Part shown: positions 1 to 9,311 of the stretch, piece after piece
Layout: every line of letters begins with the position of its first letter
Numbering within the stretch: the stretch's first letter is position 1
Assembly (NCBI RefSeq): GCF_000732945.1
Contig: NZ_CP008944.1
Span: 1,968,767-2,032,766 of the forward strand
Direction of reading: 5' to 3'
DNA: 64,000 nucleotides
From: Corynebacterium atypicum
Lineage (GTDB): Bacteria; Actinomycetota; Actinomycetes; Mycobacteriales; Mycobacteriaceae
Notes under the pieces: generated by a model
The model's input: the letters and a program-made list of their open reading frames with translations, nothing else
Database searches by the model: none
Told to the model about the DNA's origin: nothing
Position numbers and translations under genes: made by a program

Positions 1-1303
1 TCTTGCGCGCCGCATCCCGCCGCTCAAGTTCCGCCGTCACCAGAACGTCCAGCGCTTCGGTCGCGGCCTCGTCCCGGCCGCCGTCCGACTCGCGCCAGTG
101 CTCGTCGAGCGGGTCGACGCCGAGCACCCCGGCCATTGCGCGCACGCTCGCCGCGGGCCCCCGCGCTGCGGCCATGTCGCCCGCGGCGAGCTGCCCGTTG
201 CCGGCGCGCACCGCGTTGTGGATCGCGGCCAAAGCCCGCGGCACCGCGAGGTCATCGTCCATGGCGGTAACAAACTCCGCGGAGCATTCGCCAGTCTCGA
301 TCGCCCCGCAGACCTCCTGGGCGCGCCGCAGAAAGTCCTCGATGCGTCGGTAGCCCTGGGCGGCTTCCTGCAGCGCTTCCTCCGAGTACTCCAGCACGCT
401 GCGATAGTGGGCGCTGCCCAGGTAGTAGCGCAGCTCCACCGGGCGTACCAGTTTGAGGATGTGCGGGACGCTGAGCACGTTGCCCAGCGACTTCGACATC
501 TTCTCGCCGGACATGGTCACCCAGTGGTTGTGCAGCCAGTACCGCGCGAAGCCGTCGCCCACGGCGTGCGACTGCGCCTGCTCGTTCTCGTGGTGCGGGA
601 ACTGCAGGTCAAGCCCGCCGCAGTGGATGTCAAACTCGGGGCCTAGGTACCAGGTGGACATCGCCGAGCACTCCAGGTGCCATCCGGGCCGGCCCGGGCC
701 CCAGGGCGTGGGCCAGCTCGGCTCGCCGGGCTTGGCCGCCTTCCACAGCGCGAAGTCTGCCGCCGAGCGCTTGCCCGGCGCGTCCGGCTCGCCCTGCTCC
801 ATGTTCTCTAGCTTGTTGCCCGAAAGGGCCCCGTAGTCGGAGCCCTCGGCTGCGTCCCAGGCGGCCACATCAAAGTACACCGACCCCTCGGCGGCGTAGG
901 CGAACCCGCGCTCGATAAGCCGGCGCATGTAATCGACCATCTGGGTCACGTGACCCGTCGCCCGCGGCTCCACGCTCGGCGGGAGCACCCCCAGCGTGTC
1001 ATAGGCGCGGGTAAACTCCCGCTCGAACCGAGAAACCCACTCCCACCAGGGGCGGTGGTGCTCGGCGGCCTTGTTGAGGATCTTATCGTCGATGTCGGTG
1101 ACGTTGCGCACAAACGCCACGTCGAGGCCTTTGGCCAAAAGCCACCGACGCAGAATGTCAAAGGCAACACCGCTGCGCACGTGCCCGATGTGTGGCTGCG
1201 ACTGCGGGGTCGCCCCGCACAGGTAAATCGAAGCGTGCCCGGGCTTGAGCGGCTGGAACGGGCGTGTCGAACGGGTCAGCGTGTCATAGAGGTGGAGAGT
1301 CAC
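1..1303 (-). CDS. cysS: Cysteinyl-tRNA synthetase, 3' end outside window
   Basis: Class I aminoacyl-tRNA synthetase that charges tRNA-Cys in the cytoplasm. 434 codons are visible from a GTG start at 1303; the C-terminus lies beyond the window edge. The N-terminus reads [12 protein letters not shown]..., with the zinc-ligand Cys29 (YLCGAT), the HIGH motif at residues 38-41 and KMSKS at 268-272. The [14 protein letters not shown] stretch and the position beside ispF/ispD/carD match mycobacterial CysS1. The CysS paralogue MshC (mycothiol ligase) was considered; synteny and N-terminal wording favour true CysS. Confidence 0.95.
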   Translation of the reverse strand, partial: MTLHLYDTLTRSTRPFQPLKPGHASIYLCGATPQSQPHIGHVRSGVAFDILRRWLLAKGLDVAFVRNVTDIDDKILNKAAEHHRPWWEWVSRFEREFTRAYDTLGVLPPSVEPRATGHVTQMVDYMRRLIERGFAYAAEGSVYFDVAAWDAAEGSDYGALSGNKLENMEQGEPDAPGKRSAADFALWKAAKPGEPSWPTPWGPGRPGWHLECSAMSTWYLGPEFDIHCGGLDLQFPHHENEQAQSHAVGDGFARYWLHNHWVTMSGEKMSKSLGNVLSVPHILKLVRPVELRYYLGSAHYRSVLEYSEEALQEAAQGYRRIEDFLRRAQEVCGAIETGECSAEFVTAMDDDLAVPRALAAIHNAVRAGNGQLAAGDMAAARGPAASVRAMAGVLGVDPLDEHWRESDGGRDEAATEALDVLVTAELERRDAARK

Positions 1304-1380
1304 GCCGCCAAGTCTATCTTGCACGGCCGGCTCGGCCGCGCCCGGTTGACGCGCCTTCCCACCCCGGGCTGCAGGTACGC

Positions 1381-2112
1381 CTAGTGTTCGGCGGCGAGCG
1401 CCTCGAACAGCGGGTCGTAATGGTGGCCCACCGCGCGCTCGTAGGCCACGGCGTCGCCCGCCTCGAGTGCCGCGACGATCTCCTGGTGGGCGCGGATCGT
1501 CTTCTTCGCCTGGGCCTGGGTGGTAAGGCCCAGGATCGGGGTGACCTCCATGTGCACCCGCCAGAAGGCATCGCCGAGCTCGCGGATGATGGGGTTGGCC
1601 AGGTCGCACACCAGCGTCTGGTGAAAGCTCCGGTCCTCGTAGGCGAACGACTCGCCCAGCTCGTCTTTTTCCAGGATCTGCGCGTTGAGCTCGCGCAGCT
1701 GAAGCAGCGACTTTTCACTGATCGCGGCCACCAGTTGTGAGCCGACGGCCAGGTCGAGCGCCTTGCGGGTCTCGATGACGTAGCGCAGGTGGTCCACCGA
1801 GCGGTCTGTATTGCAGATCGTGCGAAAGACCATGCCCTCCACCAGCGGGTCGAGTGACATATCAGAGACGAAGGTGCCGTAGCCGTGGCGGACCTCCACA
1901 ATATCGAGGCTGGCCAGGGTCCGCACGGCCTCGCGGATCGAGGAGCGCGAGCAGCCTAGTTCTGCGCAGAGGTCCAGCTCCGAGGGCAAGGGGCTACCCG
2001 GGGCCAGGTTGCGGGTGCGGATGTAGTTCTTGATCTCGCGGACCACCAGCGCCGCCGCCGAGGGCCTCCGCGAGCGGAGTGTGGCGCGCGGCCGACTTTT
2101 CCGGCTGTCCAT
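1381..2112 (-). CDS. GntR-family (FadR/FCD-type) transcriptional regulator
   Basis: A 243-residue DNA-binding regulator. The N-terminal winged helix (about residues 18-80) contains the GntR signature [20 protein letters not shown] followed by IREAVRTL. The C-terminal all-helical region ([33 protein letters not shown]) fits the FCD ligand-binding domain, which usually binds a carboxylic acid through metal-coordinating Asp/His residues. The ATG at 2112 is chosen because GAAGG lies 8 bases upstream; a GTG 9 bases earlier is possible. It sits between ispF and cysS, which are usually adjacent, so it may be an insertion. Ligand and targets cannot be told from the window, but a palindrome at its promoter suggests autoregulation. 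Confidence 0.88.
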   Translation of the reverse strand: MDSRKSRPRATLRSRRPSAAALVVREIKNYIRTRNLAPGSPLPSELDLCAELGCSRSSIREAVRTLASLDIVEVRHGYGTFVSDMSLDPLVEGMVFRTICNTDRSVDHLRYVIETRKALDLAVGSQLVAAISEKSLLQLRELNAQILEKDELGESFAYEDRSFHQTLVCDLANPIIRELGDAFWRVHMEVTPILGLTTQAQAKKTIRAHQEIVAALEAGDAVAYERAVGHHYDPLFEALAAEH

Positions 2113-2184
2113 GAAGATCACCTTCGATTATGCGGGAGCCGCCCAGGACCGCATCGGCGTATGTGCGGACGCACCAGGCCCGGG

Positions 2185-2215
2185 CGTCTGTGTCAGACGT
2201 CCGACCTATAGTATA
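2185..2215 (-). promoter_or_regulatory. Promoter with perfect palindrome upstream of the GntR gene
   Basis: Reading leftward, a -10-like TATACT (2210-2215) is followed by a perfect palindrome CGTCTG-TGT-CAGACG (2185-2199) that would lie just downstream of the transcription start. This is the usual place for a repressor operator, and FadR-type proteins bind short inverted repeats. The -10 overlaps the 3' end of ispF. Confidence 0.5.
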
Positions 2216-2736
2216 GCCTGCTGAAAGACCAGCGCCGTGGCCACGGCCGCGCGCCCCTCCCCGCGGCCGGTGAACCCGAGATGATCGGTCGTGGTGGCAC
2301 TCACGCTGACCGGAGCGCCTAAGGCCCGGCCTAAGACCTCCTCGGCCTCCCGGCGGCGCGGGCCCAGCTTGGGGGTCTGCGCGATCAGCTGCACCGCAGC
2401 GTTGCCCACCTGGAAACCGCGCTCAGCGAGCGCGGCCGCCGCAAGCTCGAGCAGCTTGGTGCCGGACACTCCGGAAAACTCTGGCCGGCCGACACCTACC
2501 AGAGAGCCCAAGTCGCCCAGGCCCGCGGCCGAGAGCACCGCGTCTACCAGGGCGTGCGCGGCGACGTCGCCGTCCGAATGCCCCTCGCAGCCGGCGGCCT
2601 CCGGGAAGTGGAGCCCGGCCACCCAGCAGGCCTTGCCCTGCTCGATCTGGTGAGCGTCGGTGGCCACGCCTACTCGCGGCAGCGGATAGGCCGCGGCCGG
2701 GTCGGGGGAAGTTTGCTGGGGCGACGCTTGTACCAT
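2206..2736 (-). CDS. ispF: 2-C-methyl-D-erythritol 2,4-cyclodiphosphate synthase
   Basis: Fifth enzyme of the MEP isoprenoid pathway; it cyclises CDP-methylerythritol 2-phosphate with loss of CMP. The protein has 176 residues and a short non-conserved N-terminal tail of about 20 residues. Zinc ligands are visible as D27 and H29 (TDAHQ) and H61 (SDGDVAAH). The C-terminal [18 protein letters not shown] is the conserved CMP/metal region. The start lies 11 bases after the ispD stop, so ispD and ispF are co-transcribed, probably from carD. Confidence 0.95.
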   Translation of the reverse strand: MVQASPQQTSPDPAAAYPLPRVGVATDAHQIEQGKACWVAGLHFPEAAGCEGHSDGDVAAHALVDAVLSAAGLGDLGSLVGVGRPEFSGVSGTKLLELAAAALAERGFQVGNAAVQLIAQTPKLGPRRREAEEVLGRALGAPVSVSATTTDHLGFTGRGEGRAAVATALVFQQAIL

Positions 2737-2747
2737 CTGGACCTTCC

Positions 2748-3539
2748 TTAGGGCTGCGGAGTGCTGGGCAGGTGGCCTGGCACCTCAAAAATTGTCGGTT
2801 CGGCTTCGTCGACGATCGCGCGCGCCAGCTTCAAATCGACGGGCGTGGTGATCTTGAACGCCATCGGGTCGCCGGGCACGCACTCCACCGGCACGCCGAA
2901 CCACTCCATCAGCGAGGCGTCATCGGTGGCGACGAAGCCAGGCTCGGACAGGCCGAAGTAGGCGCGGTTGGCGGCGCGCAGGCTGACCAGATCGAAGCCC
3001 TGCGGGGTCTGCACGGCGCGCAGTCGCGCGCGGTCTGGGGTGCCTACAACGCGCTCACCGGCCACCTCCTTGATGGTGTCCACCACGGGCACCACGGGGA
3101 TCACCGCCTGGGCGCCCTCGCGCACCTTCCTGGCCACCCTGGCGATGAGCCCGGGTGGGGTGAGCGCCCGAGCGGCGTCGTGAATCAGCACCACGCCGTC
3201 GCCGTGTTCGATCGCCTTAAGCCCCGCCCAGACGCTGTCGGCGCGCTCGCCGCCGCCGCGCACGATCCGGATCGCGGGCACGTCCGGCGCCGTCCCAGGC
3301 AACCCGCGCCGGCGCAGCAGGTCGCGCGCAAAATCCTCCATGTCTGCGCTGACCAGCACCACGATCTGGTCGACCACCTCGGAGGTGATCATGGCCCTAA
3401 TCGAGCGCTCGAGGAGACTGCGCCCGCGCAGCGCGACGAACGCCTTGGGTAACCGCTCGCCGAGCCTCGTGCCGCGCCCCGCTGCGGCAATCAACGCGGT
3501 CACCGGCCGAGACGTCCGCGCAGAACCGTGAGTATCCAT
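2748..3539 (-). CDS. ispD: 2-C-methyl-D-erythritol 4-phosphate cytidylyltransferase
   Basis: Third MEP pathway enzyme; transfers CMP from CTP to methylerythritol 4-phosphate. The nucleotide-binding signature [20 protein letters not shown] is at the N-terminus. [13 protein letters not shown] (metal/CTP site) and AVQTPQGFD (substrate pocket) follow, with TDDASLMEW near the C-terminus. The start is ambiguous: an ATG at 3539 or an in-frame GTG at 3560, neither with a good ribosome site; the ATG is given. carD ends only 7 bases before the GTG, so the genes run as a unit carD-ispD-ispF, as in mycobacteria. Confidence 0.94.
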   Translation of the reverse strand: MDTHGSARTSRPVTALIAAAGRGTRLGERLPKAFVALRGRSLLERSIRAMITSEVVDQIVVLVSADMEDFARDLLRRRGLPGTAPDVPAIRIVRGGGERADSVWAGLKAIEHGDGVVLIHDAARALTPPGLIARVARKVREGAQAVIPVVPVVDTIKEVAGERVVGTPDRARLRAVQTPQGFDLVSLRAANRAYFGLSEPGFVATDDASLMEWFGVPVECVPGDPMAFKITTPVDLKLARAIVDEAEPTIFEVPGHLPSTPQP

Positions 3540-3567
3540 TTCGCCGGGAATATCCTGCACGCGGCGG

Positions 3568-4152
3568 CTAGTCGTCGTCGAAGCTCAAGTCATCCATGTC
3601 CACGTCGGTGTCGTCGGGCTTGACCTCCGCGTCGGTAGTGGACAGCCCGGCGGCCTCGCGCATGCGCCGCACGTGGCTTTCGGCCTCCTCAAGCACCTTG
3701 GCGCCCAGCTTTTTATCGCCGGGCTCGGCCAGCGCGATCTCCCCGACGAGCACCTGGCGGGCCTTAGAGAGCATCCGCTTCTCGCCCGCGGAAAGACCCC
3801 GCGACTGGTCGCGGCGCCAGAGGTCGCGCACCACCTCGGCGACCTTGTTCACGTCGCCCGAGGCCAGCCGCTCCTGGTTCGCCTTGTAGCGCCGAGACCA
3901 GTTGCCGGCCTCCTCGACGTCGGTGGCGCGCATGACCCCGAAGAGGGTGCGCAGGCCCTTATCGTCTACGACGTCGCGCACGCCGACCAGCTCTGCATTT
4001 TTGACTGGGACGCGGACCACGAGGTCGGACTGGTTAACTTTCAAGACGAGGAAGTCGAGCTTTTCGCCCTTGATCTCGCGTTGCTCGATATCCTTGATCA
4101 CCGCCGCGCCGTGGTGCGGGTACACCACGACAGATCCGACCTGATAATCCAC
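3568..4152 (-). CDS. carD: CarD-family RNA polymerase-binding regulator
   Basis: 194-residue essential-type actinobacterial regulator that binds the RNA polymerase beta subunit and stabilises open promoter complexes. The N-terminal interaction domain (about 1-65) starts with FxxGDxVVYPxHGx-like wording ([15 protein letters not shown]). The helical DNA-contacting C-terminal domain includes [17 protein letters not shown] and [19 protein letters not shown]. An acidic tail of about 25 residues ([15 protein letters not shown]) ends the protein. The start is GTG at 4152 with AAGGAGG upstream. It diverges from lpqE across 286 bp. Confidence 0.95.
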   Translation of the reverse strand: MDYQVGSVVVYPHHGAAVIKDIEQREIKGEKLDFLVLKVNQSDLVVRVPVKNAELVGVRDVVDDKGLRTLFGVMRATDVEEAGNWSRRYKANQERLASGDVNKVAEVVRDLWRRDQSRGLSAGEKRMLSKARQVLVGEIALAEPGDKKLGAKVLEEAESHVRRMREAAGLSTTDAEVKPDDTDVDMDDLSFDDD

Positions 4153-4438
4153 GGGCTCCTCCTTGCGCTGTGTGCGGCACGCCAGCCCGCCATGCTACCA
4201 CGGCCGGAGCCGAAAAGGCCGGGACGCCGGAGTCGGCCGCGCCCCGAGCCTGGGGGTTCTCCGGGAAGAACCCGGCGCGCTCGGGGGTATCCGGGCGCGC
4301 GGCAACGCTCCCCCGATTACCCCCTTCGGACGCCCCCGGAGGACATCCGAAAGCTTGAGCAATCTGTGTCTGGCCTTCGTGTTTACTACAGTGAGCGTTA
4401 GAAAAGCGCACATACACGCACCGATGGAGGATATGCCC

Positions 4439-4969
4439 GTGAAGGCCCTGAATTCGACCGCCCGTCGTGGCGGCGTCATCTGCGCGACCGCCCTAGCTGC
4501 TCTCGCCTTGGGCGCCTGCTCGGCGGGGCAGGTCACCCAGACGTCGAGCCAGGTTGCTGCGGTCGATGGCGCCTCCGGGGACGCGGCCGACGGCAGCGTC
4601 GCCGTGCGCGACGTCACCGTCAAGCTCGGCGAAAACAACAAGATGGGCCTGAAGTTCATCGCCGTCAACCAGGACTACAGCCGCAAGGACCACACCCTCA
4701 AGCAGGTGAAGGTGGACGGGCGCGACGCCCAGGTGGGCTCCCACACTCTGGAATTCAACTGCTCCCTGGTCTCTGATACCCCGGCGGGGTTGAAGGCCAT
4801 GCCGCAGGACGAGGGCGCGAGCTGCATCGACTACGTATCTACGGAGCTGAATGGTTCCTACGCCCTCGGCGGTAACGCCACGGTCACCTTCGTCTTCGAC
4901 TCCGGCGAGATCGAAGTCGTCTCGACCGTCGCGCAGGATTTCCCGGAGGCGGGCACCTTCGAGCGCTAA
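4439..4969 (+). CDS. lpqE: LpqE-like secreted lipoprotein
   Basis: 176-residue predicted lipoprotein. The N-terminus (KALNSTARRGG then a hydrophobic stretch) ends in a lipobox LALGAC, with acylated Cys around residue 25. The mature part is hydrophilic and beta-rich with two Cys (FNCSL, ASCIDY) that could form a disulfide. Its place between carD and radA matches Rv3584 lpqE of M. tuberculosis; the molecular function is unknown. Start choice: GGAGG at 4426-4430 is 8 bases from GTG 4439 but only 2 from ATG 4433 and overlaps ATG 4424, so GTG is preferred. A TACAGT -10-like hexamer lies near 4387. Nothing else is evident in the 4153-4438 divergent spacer. Confidence 0.82.
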   Translation: MKALNSTARRGGVICATALAALALGACSAGQVTQTSSQVAAVDGASGDAADGSVAVRDVTVKLGENNKMGLKFIAVNQDYSRKDHTLKQVKVDGRDAQVGSHTLEFNCSLVSDTPAGLKAMPQDEGASCIDYVSTELNGSYALGGNATVTFVFDSGEIEVVSTVAQDFPEAGTFER

Positions 4970-4986
4970 GCGCGGTGACGGCTTAT

Positions 4987-5018
4987 GCCAGGCGGCTCCA
5001 GCGGCCGCCTGGCTTTTT
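4987..5018 (+). terminator. Rho-independent terminator after lpqE
   Basis: A perfect 10-bp stem GCCAGGCGGC (4987-4996) pairs with GCCGCCTGGC (5004-5013) across a 7-base loop and is followed by five T. It separates lpqE from radA. Confidence 0.9.
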
Positions 5019-5071
5019 CATGTTCGAATATGCGGCGCCTCCCGCCGCGCCCAGGGGGAAGAATTAAGACT

Positions 5072-6640
5072 ATGGCTAAGAAACCCCGCTCGCAGTTCGT
5101 CTGCTCCGAATGTGGTTTTAGCACCACCAAGTGGCTCGGCCGCTGCCCAGATTGCGGCAGTTGGGGCACCCTCGAGGAGCGCGCCCCGGCAGTCCCCTCG
5201 GCCGGCGGGTCCGCGGCGGCGGGTGCGGCCGCCGGAGGCCTCCAGGCGATCGCCCCCACCAGCCCCGCCGCGCCCATGACCCGGATTTCCGCGGACGCTT
5301 CGCAGAGCGTAGGCACCGGCATCGGGGAACTCGACCGGGTTCTTGGCAGCGGTATCGTCCCGGGCAGCGTGGTCCTCCTCGCCGGCGAGCCCGGGGTGGG
5401 CAAGTCCACGTTGCTGCTCGAGGTGGCCGCCCGCTGGGCGCGGCAGCCAGGCGCTAACGGGACACCGCGCACCGTCCTCTACGTCACCGCCGAGGAATCC
5501 GCCGGCCAGGTGCGCCTGCGTGCGGAGCGCACCGGGGCGGTGGAAGATACGCTCTTTCTAGCCGCGGAGAACAACCTCGACGTAGTCTTCGGCCACGTCG
5601 AGGAGGTCAAACCCTCCCTGATAATCGTCGACTCGGTGCAGACCATGCAGGCACCCGGGGTGGATGGCGTAGCCGGCGGGGTGGCGCAGTCGCGGGCAGT
5701 GACCGCGGCGCTGACCAGCATGGCCAAGAGCTCCGGCATTCCGGTGTTGCTGGTCGGCCACGTGACCAAGGACGGCAACGTGGCCGGCCCCCGGGTGCTC
5801 GAGCACTTAGTCGACGTGGTCTTGAGCTTCGAGGGCGACAAGCACTCAAGCCTGCGGATGCTGCGCGGGTTGAAGAACCGGTTCGGCGCCACCGACGAGG
5901 TCAGCTGCTTCGAACAGACGGAAAGCGGCATCGAGGAGGTACCCGACCCCTCCGGGCTCTTCCCCTCTCACCGGGGCAGCACACCGGACGGCTCCGCAGT
6001 TACTGTGGCCATGGACGGGGTGCGGCCGATCCTGGCGGAGGTGCAGTCCTTAGCGGTGCACACCGGGGCCAAGAACCCGCGCCGCGTGGTTACGGGCCTG
6101 GACCACAACCGGGTGCCGATGGTGCTCGCTGTTCTGGCCGCCCGGGTGGGCCTGGATACCCAGGACAAGGACGTCTACGTCGCCACCGTGGGCGGGGTGC
6201 GCATCGGCGAGCCCGCGACCGACCTCGCGGTGGCCCTGGCCACAGCGTCTACCATCGCGGGACGGGCGCTGCCGGAGAAGGTTGCCATCGGCGAGGTCGG
6301 GCTGGCCGGGGAGTTGCGCCGGGTGCCCAACCTCGAGCGGCGGCTGGCCGAGGCCGCCCGCCTGGGCTACCAGACCGCGATCGTGCCGCAGGGATCCCGA
6401 GGCACCAAAAACCCGCCGCGGCAGGCGGCGGGAAGATCCGGGTCACACCGGCAGGCACGCTCGCTGAGGCGATCGCCACCGCCGGGTTGGCCCCCTCGGG
6501 TGCGCGCAAAGGTCAGCGTCCCAGCGCGCGGGACTAGCCAGAAGCGCCGACCTGGAGAGAAGGCCCCGCACCCCAAATGCAGAGCCTTCGCGCTAAGAAG
6601 CCAGGTTAAACGGCTGCGCCGCCGAGGGGTTATTGCCTAG
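5072..6640 (+). CDS. radA: DNA repair protein RadA, C-terminus altered by a frameshift
   Basis: RecA-like ATPase that promotes branch migration in recombinational repair. The zinc finger is C11/C14/C25/C28 (CSECGFSTTKWLGRCPDCGS), Walker A is GEPGVGKST, and the RadA-specific LKNRFG motif is present. A Lon-protease-like C-terminal domain follows. Up to TAIVPQG near codon 445 the protein is normal, then the frame degenerates into Arg/Pro-rich wording and reads to 6640. The neighbouring frame continues GKIRVTPAGTLAEAIATAG, a typical RadA ending, and stops at 6537. A single missing base near the A5C3 run at 6407-6414 explains this. The core ATPase is intact. Confidence 0.88.
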   Translation: MAKKPRSQFVCSECGFSTTKWLGRCPDCGSWGTLEERAPAVPSAGGSAAAGAAAGGLQAIAPTSPAAPMTRISADASQSVGTGIGELDRVLGSGIVPGSVVLLAGEPGVGKSTLLLEVAARWARQPGANGTPRTVLYVTAEESAGQVRLRAERTGAVEDTLFLAAENNLDVVFGHVEEVKPSLIIVDSVQTMQAPGVDGVAGGVAQSRAVTAALTSMAKSSGIPVLLVGHVTKDGNVAGPRVLEHLVDVVLSFEGDKHSSLRMLRGLKNRFGATDEVSCFEQTESGIEEVPDPSGLFPSHRGSTPDGSAVTVAMDGVRPILAEVQSLAVHTGAKNPRRVVTGLDHNRVPMVLAVLAARVGLDTQDKDVYVATVGGVRIGEPATDLAVALATASTIAGRALPEKVAIGEVGLAGELRRVPNLERRLAEAARLGYQTAIVPQGSRGTKNPPRQAAGRSGSHRQARSLRRSPPPGWPPRVRAKVSVPARGTSQKRRPGEKAPHPKCRAFALRSQVKRLRRRGVIA

Positions 6641-7369
6641 CACCGCGTGCAGGTAGTAGCTCCCGGCGGGCACCGCCTGGCGGTGAGAGCACTGGTTGGG
6701 CTCGGAGGTGGTGCGCGACCACACGGCCTCGAAGTGGCGGTCCTTGCCGGCGCCAAACGTGGACTTGCCCTTGCCTACCGGCTCGTTGCAGTCGATGTCA
6801 GACCACACGCGCGCATTGGTGGCCATGTCGTAGACCTCGAAGCGCAGCGGCTGGTTGGCCAGGTCCACCGTGCAGTCCGCCCCGGTGGGGTTGTGCACGG
6901 TCATGTAGAACGTCGGCTGCACACCAGACGCGTAAGACGGCTGGTCTACCTGTGCGGTCACCTCGAGGTCCGTGAGCTCGCAGGCCCCCTTGTGGGCGGT
7001 CCCTTCACGCGGCTCGGACTGCGCGCTCTTCGATTCTTCCGGCTCGCTGGGCGCCGGAGACGACGAGGCGTCCTTCGCGTCCTCGGAAGCGCGGTGCGTG
7101 GTCTTGGGCGCCGGGGCCTGCCACGAGTTCGTCTCCGAAGAAAAGGCTGGCGAGGGATCCTCATCCTTGGAGCCGGTGCACGAGACGGCCAGCCAGATGA
7201 GCAGGGCCACCACGATGATCACCCCGACGATGGCGGCTAGGCGGCGCCGCTGATAAATCTCCTGCGGCAGCCGGCGCCCGGAGTTCTCCTCCGGCTGACC
7301 GTCCCCGCTTCGCTGCGGGGCACCACCTTGCCGTCTTGTCCGTCCACGCCAGTCATTTCGAGAGCTCAC
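6593..7369 (-). CDS. Membrane-anchored extracytoplasmic protein, Rv3587c-like
   Basis: 258 residues: a basic cytoplasmic head of about 45 residues and one transmembrane helix (about 46-63, AAIVGVIIVVALLIWLAVS). A Ser/Pro/Glu-rich low-complexity linker follows, then a C-terminal domain of about 130 residues with beta-sandwich-like wording (YMTVHNPTGADCTVDL, RFEVYDMATNARVWSD) and conserved Cys. It lies between radA and carbonic anhydrase, like the unnamed Rv3587c of M. tuberculosis. Function unknown; an envelope-exposed role is inferred. The start is GTG at 7369. It is convergent with radA, whose readthrough frame overlaps it by 48 bp. Confidence 0.75.
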   Translation of the reverse strand: MSSRNDWRGRTRRQGGAPQRSGDGQPEENSGRRLPQEIYQRRRLAAIVGVIIVVALLIWLAVSCTGSKDEDPSPAFSSETNSWQAPAPKTTHRASEDAKDASSSPAPSEPEESKSAQSEPREGTAHKGACELTDLEVTAQVDQPSYASGVQPTFYMTVHNPTGADCTVDLANQPLRFEVYDMATNARVWSDIDCNEPVGKGKSTFGAGKDRHFEAVWSRTTSEPNQCSHRQAVPAGSYYLHAVLGNNPSAAQPFNLAS

Positions 7370-7532
7370 GGCTCTTACTCTATTGCTCTAAGTACCCGAG
7401 GTTAAAGTGCGCCACCGCCCGGCGTGTCTGGTATCGCAGTGTGCTTTAGCCGTTCTTTGGGCGGCTTCCTGGCCGGCGCCTGGGCGGGTCTCAGCGCGGC
7501 CACAGGCGCCCTGTTGAGGGAGTTCTGCGCCC

Positions 7533-8159
7533 CTAGGCGGTCACTCCGTAGGTCTCCAGAACCTCCAGGCTGGAGTCCTTGAGAAGGTAGCGCAGCCCCA
7601 CCACGCCAAGTTTACCGGAGGCCACAAGCTCGTCCATCCCGCTCAGGCGCTCGCGCAGCTGCTCCAGCACGCCGGCGAGGTGGGCGCGCTCGAAGTCGGC
7701 AGGGTCGGTTTTGCCCTGTGCGCGCGCCGTCATCAGCGCTGGAGCTACCTTCTCTACCAGGGTGCGTTGCCAGCCATCGGGCACGGTACCCTCGCGCAGC
7801 GCGGCGCTCGCAGCCTTGACAGCCCCGCAGCTTTCATGCCCGAGCACAACCAGCAGATCCACCCCGAGCCCGCGGATGGCAAACTCGATGGATCCTAAGA
7901 CGGCGGAGTCAAGGATCTCGCCGGCGGTGCGCACGATGAAGAGGTCGCCGAGGCCGCAATCAAAGACGATCTCGACGGGCACGCGGGAATCGGAGCAGGC
8001 CAGCACGACGGCGCGCGGGTGCTGGCCGGAGCGCATGGCGAATCGGGTGGGTGCGTCTTGGTGCGGGCGCAAATAGAGCTCTTCGCGGAACCGCCTGTTT
8101 CCTTCCTTAAGGGCCTCCCAGACCTGTTGCGGGAAGCCAGAAGCTTGTGCATTCGCCAT
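7533..8159 (-). CDS. can: Beta-class carbonic anhydrase
   Basis: Zinc enzyme interconverting CO2 and bicarbonate, supplying bicarbonate to carboxylases. 208 residues from the ATG at 8159 (GGAAAG 9 bases upstream). Zinc ligands read C55 and D57 (ACSDSR) and H108 and C111 (GHESCGAV). The Asp/Arg dyad of the CSDSR motif is intact. Synteny with mutY on one side and the Rv3587c-like gene on the other matches canB of mycobacteria. Divergent from mutY. Confidence 0.93.
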   Translation of the reverse strand: MANAQASGFPQQVWEALKEGNRRFREELYLRPHQDAPTRFAMRSGQHPRAVVLACSDSRVPVEIVFDCGLGDLFIVRTAGEILDSAVLGSIEFAIRGLGVDLLVVLGHESCGAVKAASAALREGTVPDGWQRTLVEKVAPALMTARAQGKTDPADFERAHLAGVLEQLRERLSGMDELVASGKLGVVGLRYLLKDSSLEVLETYGVTA

Positions 8160-8277
8160 AAGCACCATCTTTCCACTTGCACGCCAGCTTCTATAACTGC
8201 AGGTAACAGCTGGCTTTACGGCCGGGGTTTCGCGGGCTTATCGGTGCGGCGGCTTTCTTGCGGCTAGGCTGCCAGCT

Positions 8278-9204
8278 ATGTCCGAGTCGTTTGCCGCCCC
8301 CGCCCGCGAGCTCGTCGACTGGTACGCCCGGTGCGGCCGGGCTCTGCCCTGGCGCAAGCCCGGCACCACCGCCTGGGGGGTGCTGGTCTCTGAGGTGATG
8401 AGCCAGCAGACGCCGGTGGCGCGCGTGGCGCCCATCTGGCAGGAGTGGATGGCACGTTGGCCTACGCCAGCCGACTTCGCCGCGGCCTCGCGCGCCGAGG
8501 TGCTGCGTGCCTGGGGCAACCTCGGCTACCCGCGCCGGGCGTTGCGCCTGCATGCCTGCGCCGCGGAGATCACGCAGCGCTTCTCCGGCGAGGTCCCAAG
8601 CGAGGTGGCAACCTTGGAGGGCCTGCCGGGCATCGGGACGTACACGGCCCGCGCGGTGTGTTGCTTTCACTTCGGGCAGAACGTGCCGGTGGTGGACACG
8701 AACGTGCGGCGGGTTTACTCCAGGCTCATCGACGCCGCGTTTCTGGCCGGCCCGGCGCGGGCCAGCGACCTGGCCAAGGTGCAGGCGCTGCTGCCCGAGG
8801 ATTCCGGGCGCCCGGCAGCTCCCGGAACCAAGCCCGGCCAGGTCACCGGGCCGGAGGTGTCCGTCGCCCTGATGGAGCTGGGGGCTTTGGTGTGCACTGC
8901 GAAGAGCCCGCGGTGCGCCGAGTGCCCGGTGCGCCCCTATTGCGCCTGGGTGAAGGCGGGCCGGCCGGAACCTAGCGTGCAGGAGGCGGCGGCAAAACGG
9001 CGGGTGCAGAAGTTCGCGGGCACCGACCGCCAGGTGCGCGGCAAGATCATGGCCGCGTTGCGCGCCCGCGACGAGCCGCTGGACATGTCTGAGATAGACC
9101 TGGTGTGGCCGGATGCGGCGCAGCGCTCCCGGTGCCTGTACTCGTTGATCGAAGACGGCCTGGCCTGTCAGGACGAGGCCGGCCGGGTCTGCCTGCCGGA
9201 CTAG
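8278..9204 (+). CDS. mutY: A/G-specific adenine glycosylase
   Basis: Base-excision repair enzyme removing adenine mispaired with 8-oxoguanine. 308 residues. Visible are RALPWR near the N-terminus, SEVMSQQTPV holding the catalytic Glu, the helix-hairpin-helix LPGIGTYTA and the catalytic Asp in VVDTNVRRV. A [4Fe-4S] cluster motif follows with spacing C-X6-C-X2-C-X5-C (CTAKSPRCAECPVRPYC). The C-terminal region after about residue 225 is short and lacks an obvious full Nudix-like 8-oxoG recognition domain, as in many actinobacterial MutY proteins. Confidence 0.93.
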   Translation: MSESFAAPARELVDWYARCGRALPWRKPGTTAWGVLVSEVMSQQTPVARVAPIWQEWMARWPTPADFAAASRAEVLRAWGNLGYPRRALRLHACAAEITQRFSGEVPSEVATLEGLPGIGTYTARAVCCFHFGQNVPVVDTNVRRVYSRLIDAAFLAGPARASDLAKVQALLPEDSGRPAAPGTKPGQVTGPEVSVALMELGALVCTAKSPRCAECPVRPYCAWVKAGRPEPSVQEAAAKRRVQKFAGTDRQVRGKIMAALRARDEPLDMSEIDLVWPDAAQRSRCLYSLIEDGLACQDEAGRVCLPD

Positions 9205-9311
9205 TCGCCTGCCGCGGGCCTGCAAGGGGCCGGCACCGCGCTGCTATTAAACCAGCACCGCACCGCCAGGCGGCGAGAACCGAGTTGCCAGGATACGGGT
9301 AACCTACTTTC

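Noticed and set aside
1..1303. Mycothiol ligase MshC instead of CysS
   Set aside because: Gene context (ispF-ispD-carD) and the [14 protein letters not shown] wording match CysS1 of mycobacteria.
4195..4668. Leftward 157-codon frame opposite the lpqE start
   Set aside because: It is antisense to the lipoprotein signal region and the divergent promoter; composition is Arg/Ala/Pro-rich with no conserved motif.
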